Source: Arcuatula senhousia (Eukaryota > Mollusca > Bivalvia > Mytilida > Mytilidae). Taken from it: a stretch of DNA of 64,000 nucleotides. The number at the start of each line of letters is the position of its first letter. The first letter of the stretch is position 1. Below, piece after piece: positions 21,400 through 34,300 of the stretch. The notes under the pieces were generated by a model that saw nothing but the letters and a program-made list of their open reading frames with translations, was not told where the DNA came from and did not search any database. The position numbers and the translations under genes are program-made. The stretch covers positions 41,613,717-41,677,716 of the forward strand of contig OZ020305.1 in NCBI GenBank assembly GCA_963971305.1, in the 5' to 3' direction.

Positions 21400-22140
21400 C
21401 ATTTGTAGAGGATGATTATATTTCTTATTTCCATTTATGCTCAAAATTCAGCTTAATCGGCTCGGTGTACGAAAGCAAAACTTTTTCCTGTCCTTATAGA
21501 CCTTATATATCTTGCATGTTGAGGATCATATCTAACTCCTTACGGGTCATTTGTCAAATCTGATCCAATGGAGATTTGTGACGAGCTGATTTGCAGTATG
21601 CTTGAATTCCTCATTGACAACATATTTGTCACCTTCGGAGGAGAGATTTTTCAACAACAAATCGGCATTCCAATGGGCACCAACTGTGCTCCTCACCTCG
21701 CCGATTTGTTTTTATACTCTTACGAGACTGAATTTCTTCAGGGACTCGTAAAGAACAAGAAGATGAAAGAGGCAAGGTCATTTAATCTTACATTCAGATA
21801 TATTGATGATGCCCTTTTTGACTGTCAATAATACTTCATTTGGTAGATGGATTCCTTCAACATATCCTCCAGAATTGGAGATTAAAGAGACCACCGAATC
21901 AAATTGCTTCACGTCTTTCTTGGATTTGCACCTCGAATTTGACCCAGGTGGTCATCTCAGTACAAAAATTTACGATAAGAGAGACGATTTTAATTTTCAA
22001 ATTATTAATTTTCCTAATCTACAAAGCAATATACCTACTTCCCCTGCATACGGTGTTTATATTTCACAACTTATTCGATATGCCAGCTTGCACACATTTC
22101 ATGAATTGTTTGATCAGACACCGATTTCTTCGTGACCGAC
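21400..22140 (+). pseudogene. Penelope-like reverse transcriptase fragment with frameshift
   Basis: Frame 21568-21831 carries the RT core block GIPMGTNCAPHLADLFLY and ends at the catalytic YIDDALF. A frameshift at about 21825 moves to the frame ending at 22133, which continues with NNTSFGRW, FLDLHLEFD, YDKRDDFNFQI and AYGVYISQLIRYASL. Order and content are those of the RT found widely in molluscan genomes, which I assign to Penelope-like elements by this layout and the hammerhead repeats nearby. N-terminal palm and fingers and any endonuclease are missing. Confidence 0.7.
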
Positions 22141-22319
22141 TTTTGGAGTAGAGCTATAAGAAAATACTTCTCATACTATCCCTAAAAAAAATCTTTCTTC
22201 GTTATCAGCCACTAGAAAGTTCAAAATTGAGTTAAAAGATATGGTGGTTAGTGTTTGACTGGTCTGCTGTACTGAGATGATCACCTCAATATCCCTATTG
22301 TGTCTCACAACTATGTTGT

Positions 22320-22810
22320 GTTCTATGGTCATTACCGAACCCTAAGATCGCAATGGAAGAGGGAGGTTTGGTGCCATAAAACCTGGTTTTACCCACCACT
22401 TCTTTGGAAGACCCTGTACCAAGTCAGGCCCATCGCGATCTTTAATTCTTCTGGTTTTGTGTTTCTCTCAAATAAGAATTACAACAAAGTTCCAGACAAA
22501 AGCTTCTGTATTTTGTTCATGATAATTTTCATATCCTACATGTCCTATTATGTTCGACTCATAAAACCTAATTCCAAGAAAATTTTACAGTGTCCCACTA
22601 TTCTACGTACATGTATATTATGGGTTAAGGAAATTTTACAGTGTCACACTATTCTATGTAACTAAATATATTATGGACTTGAAGATCGCAATGGAAGAGG
22701 GAGATTTGGCGCCATAAAACCTGGTTTAACCCACCATTTCCTTTTAAATGCCTGTATCAAGTCAGGACCATTGCGATCCACCAATTCTCCGGTATGACGG
22801 ATTCGTTTTT
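22320..22810. repeat. Two direct copies of an interspersed repeat block
   Basis: 22344-22430 and 22680-22775 share GATCGCAATGGAAGAGGGAG and AAACCTGGTTT(T/A)ACCCACCA; a related copy is at 4575-4745. The type is unknown. Confidence 0.55.
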
Positions 22811-22922
22811 GTCATTTTCTCTGGACTATGAGATTGATCATTCAAGTTCGGTAGTTATTGAACATTAAATCAAGCAATTACAGCTTTTCTGATCTCTAAC
22901 GGGTTTCAAATAAGCTTTAAAA

Positions 22923-23700
22923 ACTAGAGGCTCCAAAGAGCCTGAATTGCTTACCGTGGGATTTCAATATGCAATAGAATGAAAATAAGTACTCTGTATT
23001 GAGAACATTTTTTTTTTTAATTTTTAATGACAATAACAACAGTTGATGTCAATTGGTCACATGACTCTTTTGCTGGGGTGAGATAATATGAAATTGATCA
23101 TGAGCAAACAAAAGCTTAAATTTTCAATCTGGAATAGTTCTCATTCTTTAGAACAAAAATTATAGAAAATAATGATTTTATCTTTATAGGGCAATAACCC
23201 TGATGAGGGGTTAGCTGACAACATAGACTTTATGGGTATCTTTTTGAAGAGGCTTTCCTCAATCGGCATAAGTTTTAATTTTGTATAATGATATTTTAAG
23301 CATGAAAACCAATCTAATTAAATCAGATCTATCAATTGTTCCCTACCTTACTTGCAGAGATAGTAGGAAACTATTGATAGATATGATTTTAATCAGATTA
23401 AATGAAAATAATGTTATTTGCTATAGTCAATTCAAGGGGTCAACTGACAATAGAGCAAAAGCATGGAAAAACCCCACTTTTTCATCATTTAACAACTTAA
23501 CCCAATATTCTTTTGTAAAGCGTAATGGGCTGAATGAATCATTAGGCAACAGCACCCCCCTTTTTATATATTTTTTTATTCAATAAAGCCAACAAAAAAA
23601 CACCCACTTTTTTAAAGCTTTTAAGGCCCACCAGCAGTCTACTATAGATAGGTTCATCCAACAATTTGAACCCAACTCGAGACTTTTGTAGTTATAGTTT
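22923..23700. repeat. Degraded copy of the GAGGCTCC...GTGAGCTA tandem-cored family
   Basis: Begins GAGGCTCCAAAGAGCCTGAA and contains the family's GGGCAATAACCC block near 23199. The right end is not identifiable. No gene is seen. Confidence 0.4.
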
Positions 23701-23862
23701 TTAAATTATGAGCCTTTGAAAGTGATTTTACTCTTGCTGTTCTATTCATAGCCACCACAGTCATGTTGTTGACATATCCCAATGCAGAATAGTTTTTAAA
23801 GTGATTGACACAGTTTGTTTGTTTTTGTTTTTATTCCCTTCAGTTAGAGAAGACTTTTAAAC

Positions 23863-24717
23863 AAAGCTCCCAGGAGCCTGTATCGCTCACCTGGTCCTCA
23901 AGCCATAAGGGTCATTTGACAACTTCGACCACATGAAGACTTTTGTACAGCTTAATGAGTTGAAGGTTAGCAAGCAATGGTTTTTTTTTTATCTGCACAA
24001 GTTTTAATTTTTTCGAGCAAAAACCTGAAAAAACAACGCTACTTTAACTGTTAAAGGGCCATAACCCCTGTAAACTTTGGCCCAATGTACTTTTGTAGGG
24101 CTTAATGAGCTGCAGGTTTAAGCAAGCAACAGATTTTCTCTATCTGCAATAGTTTTCATTCTATAGGCAAAAACATAAGAAAACGCTATTTTTGACCTTC
24201 AAAGGACCATAACCCCTAAAAGGTGTCATCTGAGATCTTCAACCCAATACCAACTTTACAAAAGTCAATGAGCTCAAGTTTTAAGCAAGCAACAGCTTTT
24301 CTCTATCTCGATGGTTTCCATTCTATAGGGCAAAACATGAAAAAACGCTATTTCTGACCTTAAGAGGGCCATAACCCCTATAATGGGTCCTCTGAAAGCT
24401 TCGACCCAATGGAGACTTTTGCCTACAGTAGATCTTTTGATGCTGAAGAGGGAAAGTTGCATTAGATTTTCTCTACCTCTTATACTTTTTGATTTACAAG
24501 CCAAAAACAGTAGTCTGACCCCCTCGTCTATTTTTAGCAATGGCGGTCATGTTTTTAGACAAATGAAAAATCAGAACACAACTTTTGTGAAGAACACCCT
24601 AAGGATCAATCAAACTAAGTTTCATTAAATTCTGTTCAGTAGTTTAAGAGAAGATTTTTAAAACATTGTTAACAGACGACGACAGATGCCAAGTGATGGT
24701 CCAGGTGAGCTAAAAAA
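23863..24717 (+). mobile_element. Tandem-cored element, GCTCACCTG/CAGGTGAGC family, copy 1
   Basis: Starts GCTCCCAGGAGCCTGTATCG and CTCACCTGG, and ends CCAGGTGAGCTAAAA. Internal units repeat GGGCCATAACCCCT and AAGCAAGCAACAG. The ends form a short inverted repeat (CTCACCTGG/CCAGGTGAG), and a GACGACGAC tract precedes the end. No coding capacity. Confidence 0.65.
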
Positions 24718-24740
24718 AGGGCATCGAATGGGACATTAAA

Positions 24741-25092
24741 TGATACCCCGCCACAATATTCATCAATAGTAAAATATATTTGTATTAACACTATACATCT
24801 ATATAGAGACAGAATCTTTCAGAGTTATCTTTCTTAGATCAATTTTTTTTATCCTTTTCAAATTTGGAAAATATCAAAGTGGCAAATCTTCAATAATATT
24901 TTTCGGATCATCCTGAAAATTTAAAGTGACCTGTATTTTTAGTTCTAAACAGCTGTGCACAATATCATTCAAATCCCTTGCCATGTTTTCAAGTTATAAT
25001 CCGGATACCTTCGGGACACAGATGGACGGACAGACACTGAATGAAACAGAGGATATACATAATACCTCACCACTTTGTGTGGCGGGGGTATA
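24741..25092. mobile_element. Small inverted-repeat element
   Basis: Ends GATACCCCGCCACA and, inverted, TGTGGCGGGGGTATA. An internal GGACGGACAGAC tract lies near the right end. About 350 bp, non-coding. Confidence 0.55.
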
Positions 25093-25192
25093 AAGAGGTG
25101 GATATCTAGTGAAGAAAATAGCTCACCCACATGTAATACTAAGGTTCAGGTGAGTAAAAAAATGATGTGCTATTTTATGAATTTAGTATTCA

Positions 25193-25700
25193 CACTATGC
25201 CATGTTGGTACTCTATGAAATGTTATTTCCCTATTTCCCCAATTGTGCATCACATGGTTTTCTTATATTGAGTACCGACACCTAAATTTAAAGATTCTGA
25301 AGCAAAACGGTATTGCTCAGCTGTAAAATGGAAAGTATATTACTTTTATGAACATTTCAAGTCAAACCTTTAAAAAAATGAAAAGTAAAAATGTCCGTGT
25401 AAACTTTTATTTGATATTTCTTGTTGGAAAATTAGTACATTAACTGAAATATTTGATTGATTGTCTCTTAAAAACAAATAAAACAATGACCATGCATTAA
25501 ATCATGAATTAAACCCATCATAAAAACATTTTTCTTCCTTTCTCATGCGTTTTGATATCGACATCAATATTATTTGTTGTGATTTTCAACGATTAGTTGC
25601 AGTGGGTAATTTCAAAATTGTACTGTTTTTTTCGCGTGGTAAATGTGGTATGGTACTGTTATTTCTGGTTAGAAAATTTACTATGGTACTGTTATTTCCT
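25193..25700. repeat. Repeat arm, inverted relative to 28435-28945
   Basis: Roughly 500 bp that reappears reversed at 28435-28945 (for example ATTGATTGTCTCTTAAAAAC here, GTTTTTAAGAGACAATCAAT there). Both arms contain repeated GGTACTGTTATTTC / GAAATAACAGTACC motifs at their ends. Confidence 0.7.
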
Positions 25701-25865
25701 GTAAAAGGGAAACTGTATTTTATGCCCTCGCTTAATTATGAGTGATAGAAATGTACGTCCGTGACACCTTTGAGTTACACTTTTATATCAACCACTTTAT
25801 TGGTATATATGAAACATTTAAACAATCTGTGTGACCTTCTGTAGATGCGCATCTCCTTTATCATT

Positions 25866-26998
25866 ATGTCGCCTGCAACGTGTTGCAGAAGCGACATATA
25901 GGGGTTACTTTGGCACTATCCGTCGTCTTGTGTCGTCGTCCTGCGTCGTCCTGCGGCGTCACAAAAATTTCCGTCGCAGTTTTCCAGGCAACTACATGCC
26001 ACAGCCTCTTGATATTTGGTATGTAGCTTCATTGCATAGTACTGTAAGGTGTAAAGCGATTTTATGCCCGAAAAATAACTACTTCCTGTTTGACGAATAC
26101 TTAACGTTTTATATATAATGGACATAGATGCCAAATTTTCGTCGCAGTTTTCCAGGCAACTACATGCCACAGCCATTTGATATTTGGTATGTAGCTTCAT
26201 TGCATAGTACTATAAGGTGTAAAGCGATTTTATGCCCGAAAAATAACGACTTCCTGTTTGACGAATACTTAATGTTTTATATATAATGGACATAGATGCC
26301 AAATTTACGTCGCAGTTTTCCAGGCAACTACATGCCACAGCCTCTTGATATTTGGTATGTAGCTCCATTGCATAGTACTGTAAGGTGTGAAGCGATTTTA
26401 TGCCCGAAAAATAACTACTTCCTGTTTGACGAATACTTAATGTTTTATATATAATGGACATAGATGCCAAATTTTCGTCGCAGTTTTCCAGGCAACTACA
26501 TGCCACAGCCATTTGATATTTGGTATGTAGCTTCATTGCATAGTACTATAAGGTGTAAAGCGATTTTATGCCCGAAAAATAACGACTTCCTGTTTGACGA
26601 ATACTTTATGTTTTATATATAATGGACATAGATGCCAAATTTTTGTCGCAGTTTTCCAGGCAACAACATGCCACAGCCTCTTGATATTTTGTATGTAGCT
26701 TCATTGCATAGTACTATAAGGTGTAAAGCGATTTTATGCCAAAAAAATAACGACTTCCTGTTTGACGAATACTTAACGTTTTATATATAATGGACATAGA
26801 TGCCAAATTTTCGTCGCAGTTTTTCAGGCAACTACATGCCACAGCCTCTTGATGTTTGGTATGTAGCTTCATTGCATAGTACTATATTAAGGTGTGAGGA
26901 GATTTAATGCCTGAAAATTAACTGCTTCCTGTTTGGCGAACAAATATAGATACGCAGGCGACATATGCCTTCCGGGGAAGGCTCCATCTAGTTTCTAT
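25866..26998. mobile_element. Tandem-cored element (about 172-184 bp unit, about 5.5 copies) with palindromic end
   Basis: Begins at about 25866 with ATGTCGCCTGCAACGTGTTG, pairing with GCGACAT at 25891. The (TCGTCC)n-like tract is followed by units TCGTCGCAGTTTTCCAGGC ... GGACATAGATGCCAAAT, starting near 25968, 26139, 26307, 26475, 26644 and 26812. It ends in CAGGCGACATATGCC and TTCCGGGGAAGGCTCC. Confidence 0.75.
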
Positions 26999-27026
26999 AA
27001 TTAAGTCTGATAAATATCTTACTCTG

Positions 27027-27241
27027 TTATTCACAACGCCTAGTTAACCTCTTCATAAATCTCCATTGGACTTTCAATAATACATGTGTATATTACACGT
27101 TGTTATTCACAACGCCTAGTTAACCTCTTCATAAATCTCCATTGGACTTTCAATAATACATGTGTATATTACACGTTGTTATTCACAACGCCTAGTTAAC
27201 CTCTTCATAAATCTCCATTGGACTTTCAATAATACATGTGG
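27027..27241. repeat. 76 bp tandem repeat, about 2.9 copies
   Basis: TTATTCACAACGCCTAGTTA recurs at 27027, 27103 and 27179 with essentially no changes between copies, indicating a recent duplication. Confidence 0.92.
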
Positions 27242-27656
27242 ATATGTACCTTTACTTTCTATTTGAATATTTCATCTTGTTAGTTATTTTTTGTTTTTGT
27301 TTGTTGTTTTAGGTTATTGTTTTTATCTTCTTTTTTGTGGGAGGGGGGGGGTAGTATTTATTTGTGATTGGCGGGTCACAGTCTGCTCAAAAGTTCATTC
27401 TTAATTTGGTACTTTGGTACTAATCTGGTCTGCTTCGAGACTGGTCTACTCAAGGTCCGCTCTAAATATGGTTTGGTCTGAACTCAGGCGGACCAGGCCT
27501 ACATAGAACAATTTAGACCTAGAGAACCTCTGGTTTACTTTTTAAAGGTAAACTGTTTTGTTTTGGCTACAAGTCGCAAAATAATGGTCATGTGCCTATG
27601 AATTGGTCTTCCACCTCACAAAATTAGGTGCACTGTCTAGAATATCTAGTGTTTTT

Positions 27657-27998
27657 TAGTTCCCTATCGGCGACAGTCGAAAGGGACTATAGGTTTGCAC
27701 ATCTAGCTGTCCGTCACGCCTCAGTTTTCCGCACTTTTTGTACTAAACCCTTGCAGATAATGAACTGATTTTTGATATGTGAGTCTACCATAACGAGTTA
27801 CAGATCAAGTTCGCGTTTTGATCCGGTTTGTGCATTTTTACGGGTCCTTTGAACTTTAAGAAATTACTGAAGTTTGTTAACTGCACTTTTTTTATTAACA
27901 CTTTTGTAAATAATAAACTGATCAAGTTTAAGTTTTGTTTCGTTACACTAATTTTTACCAGAGACTGAAATATGACGCCGGTAGGGGGACTGTTAAAA
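27657..27998 (-). mobile_element. Short copy of the TAGTCCCCTACCGGC inverted-repeat family
   Basis: Begins TAGTTCCCTATCGGCGACAG and ends GACGCCGGTAGGGGGACT. It is the reverse orientation of the longer copy at 41084-43303 and shares its inner segment (CACGCCTCAGTTTTCCGCAC). Confidence 0.65.
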
Positions 27999-28083
27999 AC
28001 GAAAGAATATGGAATATGTGCCAAAAAGACACGATACACATATTGAAATGATTTTAATAAATGTACAAAAGCAAAATTTCACT

Positions 28084-28125
28084 GCGTGTGAAGCGCTTTT
28101 CTGGATTAACCTTCATCAGACACGC
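28084..28125 (-). ncRNA. Hammerhead-ribozyme-like motif with complete stem I and III
   Basis: On the minus strand: GCGTGT (stem I), CTGATGA, an 11 nt stem II segment (AGGTTAATCCA), GAAA, AGCGCT (with the last A of GAAA giving a loopless stem III), TC, then ACACGC (stem I return). Stem I is 6 bp perfect, the CUGAUGA and GAAA boxes are intact, and the predicted cut follows GC-TTC. The weak point is stem II, with only two G-C pairs and an A/A mismatch next to the core. Motifs of this kind are known in Penelope-like elements and retrozymes. Confidence 0.5.
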
Positions 28126-28434
28126 TAGGAGTAGAAAACTTGGAAAACCGGTAGAATATCAGATTTTGATTACAAAAATGACCAAAAATATTACAACAAT
28201 GACCAAACAGATAAATTTATCATTTTTTAAAAGAAACAGCCAAACTTTGTCAAATTTTGGAAATATGTAAACTGTGTCTTTCCAACACATATTCCAGTAC
28301 TCGAAAATATATAAGAGCATATAACTGAAGCTATGTATTGTTTTGCAATGCTCTCAGAATGCTTGTTCAATTGTTAACCATCAATTCTTGCAAAAAATTG
28401 AACAAAGTTTTAAGTAATCACATGAAATATCAGT

Positions 28435-28945
28435 ACCAAACCACAGGAAATAACAGTACCTCATGCATATTTGCCACGCGAAATAACAGTACAATTTTAA
28501 AATTACCCACCGCAACTAATCGTTGAAAATCACAACAAATAATATCGATGTCGATATCAAAATGCATGAGAAAGAAAGAAAAATGATTTTTATAAAAGGT
28601 TTAATTCATGATTTAATGCATGGTCATTGTTTTATTTGTTTTTAAGAGACAATCAATCAAATATTTCAGTTAATGTACTAATATTCCAGCAAGAAATATC
28701 AAAGAAAAGTTTACAGAGACATTTATACTTTTCAATTTTTTAAAGGTTGGATTTGAAATTTTCATAAAAGTAATATACTTTCCATTTTACAGCTTAACAA
28801 TACTGTTTTGCTTCAGAATCTTTAAATTTAGGTGTCGGTAATCAATATAAGAAAACCATGTGATGCACAATTGGGGAAATAACAGTACCCGTCACGGGAA
28901 ATAACATTGCATAGAGTACCAACATGGCATAGTGTGGTATTTAGT
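28435..28945. repeat. Repeat arm, inverted partner of 25193-25700
   Basis: See the partner at 25193-25700. Both ends of this copy carry GAAATAACAGTAC motifs (28455, 28483, 28875, 28900). Confidence 0.7.
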
Positions 28946-29264
28946 AGTTCATGATTACTTTATAAATGTTCCAATGTTTCCATGATCAGTAGCCAGTCTT
29001 TGTTTGCAGCAATAGTAAGGTATTGAATTTTAGAAAAAAATTACTTGTGTGTGTTGGTTGTTTTGTAATGGAAATGTATGGCTAGTCCATGTATGGCTAA
29101 TCCAAATTTCATGCTTCTGAGGACATCATAAATATAGAGTGAATTATTACCCTCACAAAAATTAAACAATATATGGTATTAATTCTAGATTGTTCCATAT
29201 GATTTGAATTACACAATAAAACTAGAAAAATCTGTAAAAGTTAAAAAAATGAGTATATTTTTTT

Positions 29265-29550
29265 TAACAGGAAGTAGGTGGCTGACAGACATTCAATAGA
29301 ATCTCATGGTATGTGTCCTCATGCTAATGCTGCATACAAAATATCAAGAGGTTGTGGTTAGTAGTTGCTGAGTAAACTGTTCATAAAACTTATTTTCCTG
29401 ACTGCTGCATGACAATCATCAATAATAGGTTAACATGGATTTATCACTCAGTGAAATATAGCGGAAAACTGAGCAACAGCTGAAAGTAAATATTCCCCAA
29501 ACATTTAAAAGGACTACACAATATACCTGCCACTAAGGTGGGAGAGGATA
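29265..29550. repeat. Interspersed repeat, related to 31490-31700 and 40498-40700
   Basis: Three copies share the stretch from AACAGGAAGTAGGTG, through ATGCTGCATACAAAATATCAA, to GTTGCTGAG(A/T)AAACTGTT. The other two copies lie in introns 5 and 3 of the phosphoglycerate mutase gene. This one is downstream of it. Confidence 0.55.
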
Positions 29551-29913
29551 TAAAAAATCAATATCATAACAAGCTATTTATTCAATATAAAGACAAATAT
29601 TCAAATGGTAAAAACTAACAGCACTGATGATGCATTAAATAAATAAAAACATGAATTGTGTATTAAATAATCTTAACAAACAGAAAATGAAAAAACATAC
29701 ATGAAACCTGGCTCCACTTTTAACAACCTCTAGAAAACAGTCCTCAGGAGAAAAAATTATAAATATATTAGTAATGGCACAGTTGCTGAAAAAAAACCTT
29801 CTCTTAATTACCTTTAATAATAAGAAAGGAATTTTGAATATTTAATAAATAAGAGAACATGGATAAGATCTTCACAGAAGAATGGCAAGTTTAAAGAATG
29901 GGTTAAAACAACA

Positions 29914-31259
29914 AGAGGCTCCCAGGAGCCTGAATCGCTCACCTGGTCTGAGTCAACCCTAAAACACTAATCTAGAGCTAAATGAGCTGAACACTTAAGC
30001 AAGCAACAGCTTTTCTCTGTCTGCTACAGTTTTCATTCACTCAGCCAAATACATAAAAAAACGTTATTTTAGGGGCCATATCCCCTATACAGGGTCATCT
30101 GACAACTTTGACCCAATGAAAGCTTTTGTAGAGTTAAATGAACTGAACATTTAAGCAAGCAACAGCTTTTCTCTATCTGCTATAGTTTTCATTCACTAAG
30201 CCAAAAACATGAAAAAACATTATTTTAGGGGATGTAACCCCTATAAGGGGTCATATGACAACTTTGATCCTATGGAGACTTTTGTAGAGCTTTATGAGCT
30301 GAACATTTAAGCAAGCAACAGCTTCTCTCTATCTGCTATAGTTTTCATTCACTAAGCCAAAAAAAAAAGGAAAAACATTATTTTAGGGGCCGTAACCCCT
30401 ATAAGGGGTCATCTGACAACTTTGACCCTATGGAGACTTTTGTATAGCCAAATGAACTAAACATTTAAGCAAGCAACAGCTTTTCTCTATCTGCTATAGT
30501 TTTCATTCAAAAGACCAAAAACATGGAAAAACATCATTTAACAGGGCGTAACCCCTATTAGGGGTCATCTGACAACTTCGATCCTATGGAGACTTTTGTA
30601 GAGCTTGATGAGCTGAACATTTAAGCAAGCAACAGCTTCTCTCTATCTGCTATAGTTTTCATTCCATAGGCAAAAAATATGAAAAACGTTATTTTAGGGG
30701 CCGAAACCCCTATAAGGGTTCATCTGACAACTTCAACCCTATGAAGACTTTTGTAGAGCTAAATGAGCTGAACATTTAAGCAAGCAACAGCTTTTCTCTA
30801 TCTGTAATAGTTTTCATTCTATAGGCCAAAAACATGAAAAAATGCTATTTTTCACCTTTAAGGGGCCGTAACTCCTATAAGGAGTCATCTGACAACTTCC
30901 ACTCAATGGAGACTTTTGTAGAGCTTTTGATGCTGAAGCAGAAGCGTGGCATCAGATTTCATCTATCTCTTATACTTTTTGATTTACAAGCCAAAAACAG
31001 TAGTCTGACCCCCCTAGTCTATTTTTAGTAACAGCGGCCATGTTGTTTGGACGGTGGTCACCATTTGTGCAATCTTGGTAGAGGACATCCCATAGATGAA
31101 GTGTGCAAAGTTTCAAAGCAATCTCTTCAGTAGTTTCAGAGGAGAAGATTTTCAAAGAAAAGTTAACGACGACGACGGACGACGACGACAGACGACGACG
31201 ACGACGGACGCCAAGTGATGGCAATAGCTCACATGGACCTTCGGTCCAGGTGAGCTAAA
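29914..31259 (+). mobile_element. Tandem-cored element, GCTCACCTG/CAGGTGAGC family, copy 2
   Basis: Starts GAGGCTCCCAGGAGCCTGAA, then CGCTCACCTGG, and ends CCAGGTGAGCTAAAA. The core units of about 170 bp carry AAGCAAGCAACAGCTTTTCT and GACAACTTTGACCC. A (GACGAC)n tract lies at 31165-31210. It sits directly 3' of the phosphoglycerate mutase stop codon on the opposite strand, so it may be part of that gene's 3' UTR. Confidence 0.75.
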
Positions 31260-31332
31260 AAGCATATATTATGCAAATATACAAATTAACAAATTGTCTG
31301 AAGTACCCTAAAATATGTTCTATGAAACAGAT

Positions 31333-34300
31333 CTATTGTTTGGCCTTCCCTTGGTTGGCTACTTTTTCCATAGCAGCCTTCACTTGGGCTTCATCAGCCA
31401 GATAGTAGTGTTTGACAGGCTTCATGTTCTCATCCAGCTCATAAACTAATGGAATTCCTGAAACAAATGGAAAAAAAATTGTCAAAAATGGCCGGATTCC
31501 ATTTAACAGGAAGCAGGAGAGTGACAGACCTTAAATTGAATCCCAAGTTATGGGACCCCACTCTGATGCTGCATACCAAATATCAAGTGGCTGTGATCAG
31601 TAGTTGCTGAGAAAACTGTTATGAAAAATTTCTTCCCACTCGCCTGCCCGCCAATCACCATTTTATAACCCGAATTGTTCACTCTGTGAAATCCGCCAAA
31701 GACATTCAATGAACATGTACATGTTCTTTCATTTAATTAATTGTTAATCAGTAGGCCTACATCTTAACACATTATCAGCATGATTAAAGCACAAGATTAG
31801 ACTTGTACAGGACCAGGTAAAAAAGGTCAATAAATATCTGGAATATGCAGGTTAGCACTTATAAATTTATGAACAATGAAGTTTGTATGTATAAAAATAA
31901 ATAAACCAAATTATAAATAAGATATTACTTAGGTTTTTTTCCAGGATTTTGGGGGCTTTAGTCACTTTAGCCGTCGACCAAAATGTTCGACCTCTTAATC
32001 CATAACCATGTATGTTTTTGGCAGTCTGCATAATTACCTATTCCTATGTCATGTATGTATGCTGACTATAGCTATGTATATTATATTTTCAGTACTATGG
32101 AAAGGACACAGATTACAACAGTTAATATCATAATGATAAAATAATGAGTGCTAAAAAGATCACTGATTTGTGTATCTTAAAAAAATTATGATGTGTGTAA
32201 TGCAAATGCATTTACACATCTAAGTACACAAAGAATTTATTAGACAGTAAAAACTGGCCAGAATTTGAGAAATTGTGAGGTCACTGAAGACAACCTTGGC
32301 TCCATTGTCTGCTGTAAATTAGAAATCCCCTACTATATAAAATAAGATTGTAATGGTTTTTGGTACCAATTTTTTCTTGGCCCTTCATGTAAATTATTTA
32401 GTAGAAAAATTATCAAATTTGGTCAAGCAGCTTAGGAGTTGTTACACCTGTTATTATTACAAGGTATGTGTGAAAACTAACATACTCATAATAAATGGAA
32501 AGACAGAGCAAGAGAATAAATGTGTTAAGTCATAATGATTCCCAAACTAGTAAGCTAAGCATATGATGGATAAAGAATGTATTTGTTTATGTTTTGTTTA
32601 TAGATGAAATAGAGGTTATTGGCCTGAGTGTTAATTTCCAATTATGGTTTAAAAGGCTAATTGTACATCTATATGAATTTCTTGAAAAAAGAATTGTAAT
32701 GTTTATGCTATGTTTGCTATGGTATTCAACCCCCACCACCCTGTCTTCAAACAATCAACATTGCAATTAATTTTACATCTATTCTTTTTTTAATAAGAAT
32801 ATGTTGCTTACGTCTTTGCATGGTTGTACATTAATGTGAGTAGCACCCAAAGAGCAATGAATAAATAAAGTTTGCTTATGACTGTAATGCATGTGAAATA
32901 TTTTATGTTCTATTAAAGTTGTAAGAATATTACTTTTAAAACAAGCAATGACTTATAGGATAATTAATTGGGTCGAGTGAATAACCAAAATATGATCACG
33001 AGTCGGTGAACGCACACAGATTTATACGAGTGCGCGGAACTTGCGCACGAGTTAAATCTCAGTGCGTTCCCGCACGAGTGATCATATTTTGGTTATTCAT
33101 GAGACCTAATTGATTATTGTATTATTACATAAATAAAATGCTGCTAATAAATAGTTTTTAATAAATTTATTTGAATGGCGTATGAATTTAGACCGCAGGA
33201 GTCATGACGACAACGCAATACAATTCATGACGTCATAATTGAGTTTGACCGGAAAGGACGCAAGAGTGAAAATATTTTTGTTATTTCACATTGTTAATTT
33301 ACCAGATTTTATTTCACTGGGAAAAATCGGTATTTCATATGCATCTATGTAATAATTGGTAATAAAGATAACTGCAGTAATATGAAACTAGTGTAAAGAT
33401 ATAATTAGTGCACACATTAAGCAGGAATGCAAAGTTTGTTTAAAAGTGCAAAAATGAGTAATGATTGTGACATATACACAAATACATTTGTTAATTCTTT
33501 ACATAAGCAAGATTAGAAAGCTAACTTATTGTTAATGCTCAACAAGATTGTCAGAAAGTCTGCATTTTGTCATTTGAATTGTACATTTTGCCTTGTGCTT
33601 TTGTACCTCTGGGGATATTTAACTCTGGAATATCAGCATTGGGAGTGTTATCTAAATAATTGAGAATAGCCCTCAAACTGTTGCCATGACCCGTAACTAA
33701 AACTCTTTTCCCAGCCTAAGAAATAAAAAGCATACTCAAACTTAAAGACAAGCATACCTGTAGGGATATTTAATTCTGCAATATCAGTATCTGGGATGTT
33801 GTCAAGGTATTTTACGATAGCTCTCAGGCTGTTTCCATGGGCAGATACCAAAACCCTCTTACCAGCCTAATAAATAAATAAAAAGTCATTAATATCATAT
33901 TTTAACAGAATGACAGCTTAACTGATGCTGTAAATTATCCCCCCTTAGGCCACATCCAGTTCATTAATAGATTTTCATCATCTATGTTCAAAATATTGTG
34001 ACATTGGGGTTCTTTTTTTTTACCTTTTTTCATAAAATTGCAAGAATTTTGTTAAAATTCCGAATTGTAATAAAAAATACACTCTTTAAAGTTGAGCTGG
34101 GTGGGATGAGAATCTACATATTAACTTGAGATGGTATTGTATTGCTGTTTTTTAGGCAAGCGCCAGCGAAGCCTTATGGAGTCTATAGAGTAGTGATGAT
34201 TTTTGTGTTTTTTTTCTGTCTAGACGGAGTGATTTTCCTGCATCCAGACTGGAATAAAATGCTTTATTTTCTATATTACCTTTCAATATTTGTTAACATG

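Noticed and set aside
25916..26536. Minus-strand frames repeating MKLHTKYQ(M/E)AVACSCLENCD
   Set aside because: They come from the tandem units of the 25866-26998 element; there are stops in other units and no promoter or splice context.
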